Assembly (NCBI RefSeq): GCF_002802865.1
Contig: NZ_PGLQ01000002.1
Coordinates: 220,110 to 284,109 of the forward strand
DNA: 64,000 bases
Direction of reading: 5' to 3'
Source of the DNA: Bifidobacterium scaligerum
GTDB lineage: Bacteria; Actinomycetota; Actinomycetes; Actinomycetales; Bifidobacteriaceae
How positions within the stretch are numbered: position 1 is the stretch's first letter; each line of letters opens with the position of its first letter. Positions 29,851-37,448 of this stretch are shown piece after piece. A program made the translations under genes and the position numbers. The notes beneath the pieces are model-generated. The model was not told the origin of the DNA, made no database searches, and saw only the letters and a program-made list of their open reading frames with translations.

Positions 29851-30945
29851 ATGACTTTGTTCCCCACGCAACCGAATCTCCCCCCACAGGCAACCGGCAT
29901 GAGGCCGCTCAACGTGCCTGCCCCATCACCATCGGCGAACGCATCCGCCCCCGCGTTGAGCATCGATGACGCCAAGCGCGCCCAGATGCTGGCCGATATC
30001 ATTCGGGCGCGTTTCGCTCAGACGCTGGTGGGCCAAGACAATCTGCGCGAATCGCTGATCGTCACTTTGGTGGCAGGCGGTCATATCCTCATCGAATCAG
30101 TGCCTGGACTGGCGAAGACCACAGCTGCGCAGACACTGGCAACCTGTGTGTCCGGTTCGTTCAAGCGCGTGCAGTGCACCCCTGATCTCATGCCTTCCGA
30201 CTTGGTCGGCACTCAGGTATTCGACTTCGCCTCCCAGAAGTTCACCACACAAATCGGCCCCATTCACGCCAATTTCGTGCTGTTGGACGAAATCAACCGT
30301 TCCAACGCCAAAACCCAGTCGGCCATGCTGGAGGCCATGGCGGAAGGCGCAACCACCATCGGCGGGCAACGCATCCAACTTCCCAAGCCGTTCATGGTGA
30401 TCGCCACCGAGAACCCTATCGAGGAAGAAGGCACCTTCAACCTGCCTGAAGCACAGATGGACCGTTTCATGATGAAGGCGGTCATGACCTATCCGAACGC
30501 CGATGAGGAAGCACGCATGCTCGCCATGCTCACCCGCCGAGGTGCCGACATGATCGGCCCGGATACGTTGACCGGCGATCGCATCACAGTGGCGGACGTC
30601 GAATTCCTGCGTCAGGCCGCTCGCCGCGTACATGTCGCCGATGCGATCATGCGCTATGCCGTCGATATCGCCGCCACCTCACGCGGTGCCGGCACTCATC
30701 CGATCAAGGGGCTGTCTGCACTGGTGCGTCTGGGCGCTTCGCCGCGCGCCACCATCGCCCTGATTCGTATCGGTCAAGCCAAGGCGTTGCTTGCCGGCCG
30801 TGACTATGTGGTTCCGGAAGACATCAAGGCTTTTGCCCACGAAGTGCTGCGCCATCGCATCATGCTTACTTTCGAGGCGTTGGCCGACGGCGTAGTCAGT
30901 GATCAGATCGTTGACAAAATCGTGGAAACGGTCCCGGTTCCGTGA
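29851..30945 (+). CDS. MoxR-family AAA+ ATPase
   Basis: AAA+ chaperone-like ATPase of 364 aa, thought to act with VWA-domain proteins in metal insertion or complex assembly. After a Pro/Ala-rich N-terminus come Walker A ESVPGLAKTT (about 82-91), Walker B VLLDEINRSNAKTQSAMLEA (about 143 on), sensor 1 VIATENPIEEEGTF and a C-terminal lid. It is the first gene of a tightly overlapping operon with DUF58, a membrane protein and two VWA proteins; its stop overlaps the next start (GTGA). The set resembles BatA/BatB-type clusters of Bacteroidetes and actinobacterial MoxR/DUF58 clusters. No transglutaminase gene is present. Confidence 0.92.
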   Translation: MTLFPTQPNLPPQATGMRPLNVPAPSPSANASAPALSIDDAKRAQMLADIIRARFAQTLVGQDNLRESLIVTLVAGGHILIESVPGLAKTTAAQTLATCVSGSFKRVQCTPDLMPSDLVGTQVFDFASQKFTTQIGPIHANFVLLDEINRSNAKTQSAMLEAMAEGATTIGGQRIQLPKPFMVIATENPIEEEGTFNLPEAQMDRFMMKAVMTYPNADEEARMLAMLTRRGADMIGPDTLTGDRITVADVEFLRQAARRVHVADAIMRYAVDIAATSRGAGTHPIKGLSALVRLGASPRATIALIRIGQAKALLAGRDYVVPEDIKAFAHEVLRHRIMLTFEALADGVVSDQIVDKIVETVPVP

Positions 30946-31892
30946 GTTCCGATTCCGTACGCAGAAAAATCGAGGCCCTCGGCACGCAATTGAATCTGCC
31001 CACCGTACGCAAGGCATTGGGTGTGCTGGAAGGCGAACACGCATCCGGACGCCGTGGTGGCGCCGGAGACGTGCTGGACGTTCATGCCTATGAGCCGGGC
31101 GACGAATCACGTCTGATCGACTGGAAGACCAGCGCAAGACAAGGTCGCCCGATGGTGGTCGAACGAGAGCGGCTGTCCACGTCCAGAGTCTGGTTGTTGA
31201 TGGATGTGGGCCGTGAGATGACCGGCGCATGCCCTTCCGGGGAGAGGGCATGGCAGGTGGCGGCGAATGCGTTGCGGATGTTCGCTGCGTTGTCGCTGCG
31301 CCGGGCCGATGATATCTCTCTGGTGTTCGGCGACGAGTCGAGCATCACGCGTGTGCCGTTCAACGGCGGTTTCGCGCAATTCGAGCGCACGCTGGACAAA
31401 GCTTTGGAGCGCGACTGGGACCATCGGCGCAATATTGATGCATTGCTGGAGTATGCGCGTCGCGTCAAGGACCGTGACGCATTGATCGTGTTGGCCACCG
31501 ACGAGCATGCGTTGGAGGAACGGCATATCGAAGCCATACGTCGCATTGCCCGCACGCATCCGATGGTGCTGATCGATGTGGGTACGTTGAACCCGTTCAC
31601 GGTTCCCGCCAAAGGCGAGCGCCGTATCGTCACCGATGGCGTGAGCCCTCGTCGGATACCTGCATTCTTGCGTTCCACAACGGCCGCTGCACAGGTTGAT
31701 ACGCATCGCGCCTATATGGCGACGGCGTTGGAGAAGGAGCTCGCCAAGGCCGGCTCCCATATGATTCATGCGTCTTCCAGCGAAGACATGTTCCGCCGTT
31801 TCGTCCGACTGGTCAGCGCGGCGTTGGCCCGCACCACGCGCAACCGGCTGGGGCAGCTGCCTGAATTGAGCGGATTGGCGGGCGTGCAATGA
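30942..31892 (+). CDS. DUF58 domain protein
   Basis: Protein of 316 aa with the DUF58 hallmark YEPGDESRLIDWKTSARQGRPMVVERERL, followed by a VWA-like fold (VWLLMDVGREMTGACPSGERAW, with incomplete MIDAS residues) and ALIVLATDEHALEE. It lacks the N-terminal TMs found in many DUF58 proteins, so it is likely cytoplasmic. Translation starts at GTG overlapping the moxR stop. It is presumed to be a substrate or partner of the MoxR ATPase; direct function is unknown. Confidence 0.9.
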   Translation: MSSDSVRRKIEALGTQLNLPTVRKALGVLEGEHASGRRGGAGDVLDVHAYEPGDESRLIDWKTSARQGRPMVVERERLSTSRVWLLMDVGREMTGACPSGERAWQVAANALRMFAALSLRRADDISLVFGDESSITRVPFNGGFAQFERTLDKALERDWDHRRNIDALLEYARRVKDRDALIVLATDEHALEERHIEAIRRIARTHPMVLIDVGTLNPFTVPAKGERRIVTDGVSPRRIPAFLRSTTAAAQVDTHRAYMATALEKELAKAGSHMIHASSSEDMFRRFVRLVSAALARTTRNRLGQLPELSGLAGVQ

Positions 31893-32470
31893 TTGAACTG
31901 ACCGATACGAGAATCACGAATATGCCGACGAATGCCGTCACGCTTGCCGATGAAATCGGCGATCTCAAACCGGTGGATTCCCTGGCCTTGTCCGGCCCGC
32001 TGATCGCCGTGATCGCGGCATGCCTGTTGACCGCAGCGGTTCTGATCGTATTGACGGTATTGCTTGCCCGCCCTGCGCGACGGACAAGATCCAGTGCTCC
32101 GTCTCGTGGCGCGCACAGCGGCAACGCCTCGAAGAACGTGTGGCGCACACGTATCGATGACGTCGTGAATCGGCATGCGGCCGGCGATCTCGACCGCGCC
32201 GAAGCCTTCGCTGAATTGGCGGCCATCGCCCGTCAGTTCGCCAGCTCGGCTTCAGGACGGCAATTCGAGTCCAGTACGCTCACCGATCTGACCTATCTGA
32301 CGCGCACGCCCGCAAACCGACAAAGTCTGGATACGCTCAAACAGACCATCAGCGCCTTGTATCCGCCGGAATTCGCCGATGATGACTCGTTCCATCGGCA
32401 ATCCGGTGAGGTCAGTGTGCAGCAGGCTGCTCAATGGGTATCCAATCTGGTGGAAAGGTGGCGTTTCTGA
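31889..32470 (+). CDS. Single-pass membrane protein of the MoxR/VWA operon
   Basis: Protein of 193 aa with one TM near the N-terminus (SGPLIAVIAACLLTAAVLIVLTVLLA, about 35-60) and a cytoplasmic, mostly helical C-terminal domain. Its position between DUF58 and the first VWA gene matches the place of DUF4381-like proteins in comparable clusters, but I cannot assign the family firmly. ATG overlaps the DUF58 stop (ATGA) and its own TGA overlaps the next ATG. Confidence 0.8.
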   Translation: MIELTDTRITNMPTNAVTLADEIGDLKPVDSLALSGPLIAVIAACLLTAAVLIVLTVLLARPARRTRSSAPSRGAHSGNASKNVWRTRIDDVVNRHAAGDLDRAEAFAELAAIARQFASSASGRQFESSTLTDLTYLTRTPANRQSLDTLKQTISALYPPEFADDDSFHRQSGEVSVQQAAQWVSNLVERWRF

Positions 32471-33525
32471 TGCTTGCATGGCATTGGCCTTGGGGCTTGC
32501 TGGCCGGCACATTGGCGGCGCTGGCGTTCATCGTGTTGGCTTTTGCGTTCGCAAGACGCAGTCGCACCGGCGAAGAGCCCGTATTTTCACTGGACGATGA
32601 TCTCAATACTGAGTATGCGTCACGCATGTTCCGTCAATGGCGTGTGCTGAACCGTCTGAGCGTTGCACTGATGATTGTGGCACTGGGATTGGCTGTTGTG
32701 CTTATCGGCCGCCCCAGTCAGGTGGATTCGGGAGACGAACGTGCGTCGAGCCGAGATATTGTCCTGTGCTTGGATGTTTCCGGTTCCACGCTCCCCTATG
32801 ATCGGCAGGTGATCGACACCTATCTTGAGCTGGTGAAGCATTTCGAGGGCGAGCGAATCGGTTTGAGTATTTTCAATTCGACGTCCCGCACGGTATTTCC
32901 GCTCACGGATGATTATGCGCTGGTCACTGATCAGTTGACGGCCGCGAGCAAAGTGCTGAAAGGGGTCGAGTCGCAGGACGATATCGACAAGATGTCCGAT
33001 ACCGAATACCAGAGCATCGCCCGATGGCTTGAGGGTACGCAAAACCGCAAGGATGCCACTTCATTGATTGGTGACGGCGTGGTTTCCTGCGCGGCGATGC
33101 TGCCGGGGTTCGCCTACGGCGATGCGAATCAGACCAATGCGGAGCGGGCTCGTGCGGCCTCCATCGTGCTAGCCACCGACAATGTGGTGTCAGGTACTCC
33201 GACATACTCGCTCTCTGAAGCGTTGGACTTGACCAAGCAAACCCAGATTACGGTGGACGGACTGTATTCCGGACCGAAATCCAGCGAAAACGATCAGACC
33301 ACGCGCGATATGCGGTCAGCGATCGAATCCCACGGCGGGATTTTCCTGACGCAATCAAGCGGAGCGTCGGTCAACGAACTGGTCAGGGATATCCAGTCAC
33401 GACGTGACACGGACGCGGAGAACAAGGCGCAATCCGCCATGACGGACGCCCCGGGGCTGTGGGTGCTCGCGTTGGTCATCATATTGGCGTTGTGGATCGT
33501 ATGCGCATGGAGGTTGAAGCGATGA
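32470..33525 (+). CDS. VWA-domain membrane protein 1 (BatA-like)
   Basis: Membrane protein of 351 aa: two N-terminal TMs (about 7-27 and 62-80), an extracytoplasmic VWA domain with MIDAS start DVSGS (about 102-106), and a C-terminal TM (LWVLALVIILALWIVCAW). This N-terminal and C-terminal TM layout is that of BatA-type proteins. The start MLAWHWPWG is chosen because its ATG overlaps the previous TGA (TGATG); the in-frame upstream Met would overlap by 37 bp. The second MIDAS residues appear as GDGVVSC and ATDNVVSG. Confidence 0.9.
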   Translation: MLAWHWPWGLLAGTLAALAFIVLAFAFARRSRTGEEPVFSLDDDLNTEYASRMFRQWRVLNRLSVALMIVALGLAVVLIGRPSQVDSGDERASSRDIVLCLDVSGSTLPYDRQVIDTYLELVKHFEGERIGLSIFNSTSRTVFPLTDDYALVTDQLTAASKVLKGVESQDDIDKMSDTEYQSIARWLEGTQNRKDATSLIGDGVVSCAAMLPGFAYGDANQTNAERARAASIVLATDNVVSGTPTYSLSEALDLTKQTQITVDGLYSGPKSSENDQTTRDMRSAIESHGGIFLTQSSGASVNELVRDIQSRRDTDAENKAQSAMTDAPGLWVLALVIILALWIVCAWRLKR

Positions 33526-34553
33526 CCGGATTCACCTTCTCCCCTGTTTTCGGCTGGCTCATCTCGGGAATCCTCGCCGCTGCACTTGCTTTTATGGCCG
33601 TGACGGAAATCGTGTTGTTCGTGCGCCGACGCGCCAACAGCGACGAAACCGTTGTGGCGGCCATACGACGCACGCTGATGCTGCTGATCGCCACGATCAT
33701 GGTGTTGACGCCGAGCACGGTGTCTTCGACGACCTCCCGCGCGGTCAATGCCACGGATGTGATCGTGGCCGTTGACACCACCGGTTCCATGGCTGTGGCG
33801 GACGCCCAGTACGGTTCGGATCAGACTGTCACCCGCATCGAGGCCGCGCGCGACGCAGTACACGGGCTGACCGACGCTTACCCCGACGCCAGTTTCGCAG
33901 CCATTCGATTCGGCGCTTCGGGCACGCTCGACGTACCGCTCACACCAGACGTTCCCGCCATCGACAATTGGGCGGATACACTGGCGGTAGAGTCCACATC
34001 CACGTCATCCGGCTCCAGTCTGGATACTCCGATCGATCAGCTGCTGGTGACCGCCAAGGCGATTCGTGAAGCACATCCCGATGACGCCATCATCCTGTAT
34101 CTCATCAGCGACGGCGAGCAGACCTCGAATGTCACGCGCCGCACCTTCTCCTCGCTACGCCAGTATCTTGACGATGGATTCACCATCGGCATGGGATCGA
34201 CTGCAGGCGGCAAGATTCCGATCATCGCCGATGGCGTCAGCGCCGGTGATTCCAACAACACCGGGCAATGGGTGATTGATCCGGATACCGGCCAGCCGGG
34301 AGTCTCCAAGATGGATGAGGACACGCTCAAGGCGATCGCCGATGAGATCAGCGGCACCTACGCGGCGATGAACGCCACCACGACTGCGGCAAACGCGCTC
34401 TCAGCCAAGGCTTCGAACCAATGGAAGGTGACCACCACGGTCAAGGAACGCACGCGCGTCACGTCAACGCTATGGCCGTTGGCCATAGCGTTGACGGCTC
34501 TGTTGGCGTGGGAGATCGGCGCATGGCTGGCAGCTTCAAGGAGGTTCCTATGA
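33522..34553 (+). CDS. VWA-domain membrane protein 2 (BatB-like)
   Basis: Membrane protein of 343 aa similar in design to the preceding one: TMs at about 8-33 and 48-64, VWA domain with DTTGSM (about 85-90), YLISDGEQT for the distal MIDAS aspartate, and a C-terminal TM (LWPLAIALTALLAWEIGAWL). The ATG overlaps the previous stop by 4 nt. Two consecutive VWA proteins behind moxR point to a heteromeric membrane complex loaded by MoxR. The ligand is unknown. Confidence 0.9.
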   Translation: MTGFTFSPVFGWLISGILAAALAFMAVTEIVLFVRRRANSDETVVAAIRRTLMLLIATIMVLTPSTVSSTTSRAVNATDVIVAVDTTGSMAVADAQYGSDQTVTRIEAARDAVHGLTDAYPDASFAAIRFGASGTLDVPLTPDVPAIDNWADTLAVESTSTSSGSSLDTPIDQLLVTAKAIREAHPDDAIILYLISDGEQTSNVTRRTFSSLRQYLDDGFTIGMGSTAGGKIPIIADGVSAGDSNNTGQWVIDPDTGQPGVSKMDEDTLKAIADEISGTYAAMNATTTAANALSAKASNQWKVTTTVKERTRVTSTLWPLAIALTALLAWEIGAWLAASRRFL

Positions 34554-35143
34554 TGAACAGCAACGTTGATATGCCGCGCCGTGGCATATCTCGCGCTCCG
34601 CTTGGCGTACGTATCGCATTGGCGATTGTCGCCGTACTGTTGATCGTCGTGGCCGGTGTGGCTGCAGTGAATCTCTCGGCCTCCAGGTCGTTCAATCAAG
34701 CCACCAAGTCGTTAAACGCCAACATCAAGGCCGCACAGGATGATTCCACGGATATCACCACGTTGCATGCGCAGCAACAACAGACCGATGCTCAGTTCGC
34801 CGAAGCCGGACGTATGCGCTCGTTGCTGCTGCCTTCAATTCGCGACGCCATTGACGCGAATGCCGATATATCTTCAAAGCTGACGAAAATCACGCTCAAG
34901 CGTGCCGAGGCGCAAAGCAACGGCACAGGCACCGACAACGCTCAGGCGCAGCAGCAGACGGACTCCTCCACCTCCCAGAGCAAGAAGGGCGGTTCGCTCA
35001 CCGAGGCGCAGAAGAAGCAGGTCGAAGAGCTGCTCAAAGCCAATCAGCAATCCACCGACACGCAGTCCGACGCCACTTCCTCCGAGTCCTCCGAGCAACA
35101 AGCCACCGAGCATAAGGGCACAGGTGCGACCAAACCCTGGTAG
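34550..35143 (+). CDS. Glutamine-rich single-pass membrane protein
   Basis: Protein of 197 aa ending the MoxR/VWA operon. One TM (IALAIVAVLLIVVAGVAAVNLSA) near the N-terminus is followed by an extracytoplasmic helical region (FNQATKSLNANIKAAQDDST) and a Gln/Ser/Thr/Lys-rich tail. AGGAGG lies 5 nt before ATG 34550, which also overlaps the VWA2 stop. No family recognised; it could be the counterpart of the TPR/BatC-type member of Bat operons, but no TPR is visible. Confidence 0.78.
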   Translation: MMNSNVDMPRRGISRAPLGVRIALAIVAVLLIVVAGVAAVNLSASRSFNQATKSLNANIKAAQDDSTDITTLHAQQQQTDAQFAEAGRMRSLLLPSIRDAIDANADISSKLTKITLKRAEAQSNGTGTDNAQAQQQTDSSTSQSKKGGSLTEAQKKQVEELLKANQQSTDTQSDATSSESSEQQATEHKGTGATKPW

Positions 35144-35176
35144 TCCGGCCATCTTGTACGTCACAATGTATGTCAT

Positions 35177-35226
35177 ACAAGGGGTATCGATGAGGCCAAT
35201 CTGCTGGTTCCGTCGATACCCTTTGT
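35177..35226 (+). terminator. Hairpin ending the MoxR/VWA operon
   Basis: ACAAGGGGTATCGA (35177-35190) pairs with TCGATACCCTTTGT (35213-35226), 14 bp with one G-T pair and a 22-nt loop. It separates the operon from the WXG-like/lipase unit. Confidence 0.65.
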
Positions 35227-35288
35227 GACATCGTTGCCATATTCCACAGCATGAACTTCCTCTGTTTGCACCATCCACATCATTTGTG

Positions 35289-35340
35289 CATAACTTAGGC
35301 GGAAAACGGCAAGCTGGAACCACATACCTCGGTTCGGCTG
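35289..35340 (+). repeat. Leader element shared with 18.2 kb, copy 2
   Basis: A 22-bp core (35307-35328) identical to 18163-18184, preceded by TGTGCATAA and followed by GGTTCGGCT, which can pair with AGCTGGAACC inside the core. It ends 12 nt before the WXG-like gene. Confidence 0.55.
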
Positions 35341-35350
35341 GACAAGGCTC

Positions 35351-35704
35351 ATGCCCAAGCCGTTAGCTGGTCCTATGACCATGTATCGCAACTCATACGC
35401 CGCTACCGCGCCGCCGCCCATTGATCCGTTCGCCGGCCTCGCCGGCAATTCGTTCACACCATTCGGGTATGACCAATGCCCCTGCCATGACGCCGTGGAG
35501 CGCAGCCGCAATCTCATCGCCGTCCATCAGCGATCCACGTTGACACAGTCGGATAATGCCACCGTTGTGGCATCCCGCGCGAAAACCATCGCTTGGACCG
35601 GCAAAGCCTCCGATCTGTTTCGTACCCGGATGGACCGTGTCGTGCAGTCAATACTGCTGCTGGATCAGGATATGGCGGCTACCGTCGCCATCGCTCAAAG
35701 GTAG
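35351..35704 (+). CDS. WXG100-like small protein
   Basis: Protein of 117 aa with a Pro-rich N-terminus (TAAPPPIDPFAGLAG) and a C-terminal helical part carrying a W-T-G turn in AKTIAWTGKASDLFRTRMDRV, followed by a long helix, the layout of WXG100-superfamily proteins or of the partners of type VII effectors. No strong Shine-Dalgarno is seen; ATG 35351 is used, with ATG 35375 as an alternative. The stop is 6 bp before the lipase-like gene, so the two form a pair. Confidence 0.7.
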   Translation: MPKPLAGPMTMYRNSYAATAPPPIDPFAGLAGNSFTPFGYDQCPCHDAVERSRNLIAVHQRSTLTQSDNATVVASRAKTIAWTGKASDLFRTRMDRVVQSILLLDQDMAATVAIAQR

Positions 35705-35710
35705 CCGATC

Positions 35711-37321
35711 ATGAGCGAGCAGAACGATTGGTGGCAAGTGGAGTCGTCGGTATACGGCGGCGTGGGCTATGCTCCGGCACAGGTCGCCGAATACACAGCT
35801 TTGGCCAAGGCCTTGGACGATGAGGCAGATGGCTTTGCGGCGCTATCGAGCGCTTGGGGATCGGTGGCGTTGCAGCTCCAGTCACATCGCAACAGTACGC
35901 CCATGTGCTCCACGCTCATCAGCGGGAATCCATCCATGACCCTTCCGGGGCATGAAACCCTCGACTATGCGACGCTAGGAGAGCGTTGCCACATGCATGC
36001 GACGGCGTGCCAGCAACTGCGCGACGATCTCTACGCCACCGCCAATCTGCTGATTCGTGCGCACAGCCTGTATTCCGAAACGGAGTTGGCCAACCGGCGC
36101 GCGTTCACCGAATTGTTGCAAGCCGGCATACAGGCCGCTCCGGTGCACGGTCTCATCGGGCTCGGCGCGGTGGCCACAGGTGGTTTGCTGGCAGGCTGGG
36201 GCATTGATGGCAAGCCCGATCCGTCGTGGATGTCCACGTTCACTTCCCCGCTGCAGGAGGGGGCCATCAGCGGCATCGGCGCTCTGGTGGGAGGCGTGCC
36301 GATAGGCAAAGGCGTGGCCCATACCGATGAGGTCAATAAGGGTGCCGGCAAAATCGCCAGCGTATCCGGACCGGTCAAGGACATCATGCAAGGCAATCAT
36401 CTCACCGTACGCGAGGTCACCACCGACGTCGATGTGGTGCGTGCCAGTGGAACGGTCAGCGAATCGATGGAGAATCTGCGGCGATTGGCGGAAGAGCGCC
36501 TCGGCAAGGTCGATCTGGGCAGCGGACTGGAATATGGCACCATAGCCATTCAACGATATGAACGCGGCGACGGCACGAATGCCTGGCTGGTCACCATTCC
36601 CAGCACGGACGGGCAGCCGGACTCTCCATTCGGTTGGGAACAGAATGTGGAGCTCATGAGCTCCGATCAGGAACGTCGACGCAGAGCGGATAGCGCACGG
36701 ATGGTCGTCGAGGCCATGCAACAGGCAGGCATCGGCACCGATGAGCCTGTAGCGATGGTAGGCCATTCGCAAGGCGGAATCGTGGCGGCGACCATCGCTT
36801 CAGATTGGGCGGATGACTACACCATAGAGCATGTGGTCACCGCCGGCTCTCCCGTGGCGAATCATCCGATTCCGAGCAGCACGTGGGTCACCAGCGTGGA
36901 AATCGATGATGAGTTCGTAGCCGCGCTGGACGGTGCCGCCAATCCGTCCACCGACAATTGGCTGACCGTCAGCGGGCATGTGTCACCCGCCCCGGCTCCG
37001 ACGGAAAGCACCGTGGATGAGGATGGCGCATGTACTCCAGGTGCTACACGCATTTACGGGCTTACACCTTATGATGCCGCTCCGGTCGCTGGCGGCGCCA
37101 CCGACGGCAAGGAGATCAGCCATTGGCTCAAATACCATCAGGCCGCCTACCACAATGCCCTTGATATCGGGTCTCCGGCGGTCGAGCGCCATGAGCAGCA
37201 TTTCCAAGACACCATTCGCGGTGAATTGAAGGAAACCCGCTATTTCGAGGGTCGCATGACCAGTACCGCCACACTGGCCCCGGACTCCCCCTCCTCCGAG
37301 ATCCAACCGTTCGCCGACTAG
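35711..37321 (+). CDS. Lipase-like alpha/beta-hydrolase with helical N-terminus (candidate type VII effector)
   Basis: Protein of 536 aa. Residues 1-140 are helical with repeated Trp and Ala (WWQVESSVYGG, LSSAWGSVALQ) and no signal peptide, like the N-terminus of LXG/WXG-targeted effectors. Two hydrophobic Gly-rich stretches follow (about 146-163 and 185-200). Residues about 275-490 form an alpha/beta-hydrolase domain: nucleophile elbow GHSQGG with Ser at about 353, candidate Asp in SVEIDDEFV (about 399-400) and candidate His in SHWLKYHQAAY (471 or 476). AAAGG lies 9 nt before the ATG. The WXG-like gene directly upstream may be its chaperone or co-secreted partner. Secretion, substrate and toxicity are inferred, not shown. 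Confidence 0.75.
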   Translation: MSEQNDWWQVESSVYGGVGYAPAQVAEYTALAKALDDEADGFAALSSAWGSVALQLQSHRNSTPMCSTLISGNPSMTLPGHETLDYATLGERCHMHATACQQLRDDLYATANLLIRAHSLYSETELANRRAFTELLQAGIQAAPVHGLIGLGAVATGGLLAGWGIDGKPDPSWMSTFTSPLQEGAISGIGALVGGVPIGKGVAHTDEVNKGAGKIASVSGPVKDIMQGNHLTVREVTTDVDVVRASGTVSESMENLRRLAEERLGKVDLGSGLEYGTIAIQRYERGDGTNAWLVTIPSTDGQPDSPFGWEQNVELMSSDQERRRRADSARMVVEAMQQAGIGTDEPVAMVGHSQGGIVAATIASDWADDYTIEHVVTAGSPVANHPIPSSTWVTSVEIDDEFVAALDGAANPSTDNWLTVSGHVSPAPAPTESTVDEDGACTPGATRIYGLTPYDAAPVAGGATDGKEISHWLKYHQAAYHNALDIGSPAVERHEQHFQDTIRGELKETRYFEGRMTSTATLAPDSPSSEIQPFAD

Positions 37322-37412
37322 TCGCCGCGTTCCGGTGCGGATAGGTCGTTATCAAAAAACAGGTCGTCGATATCGGCGTATCGCGGCAACGCACCCATCA
37401 GCCGCTCAACGC

Positions 37413-37448
37413 CTGAATCATCTGAATCACCTGAATCACCTGAATCAT
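37413..37448. repeat. Four tandem 9-bp units
   Basis: CTGAATCAT, CTGAATCAC, CTGAATCAC, CTGAATCAT in a row. The last unit contains the stop codon of the minus-strand kinase gene. The convergent gap 37322-37444 holds nothing else that I recognise. Confidence 0.7.
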
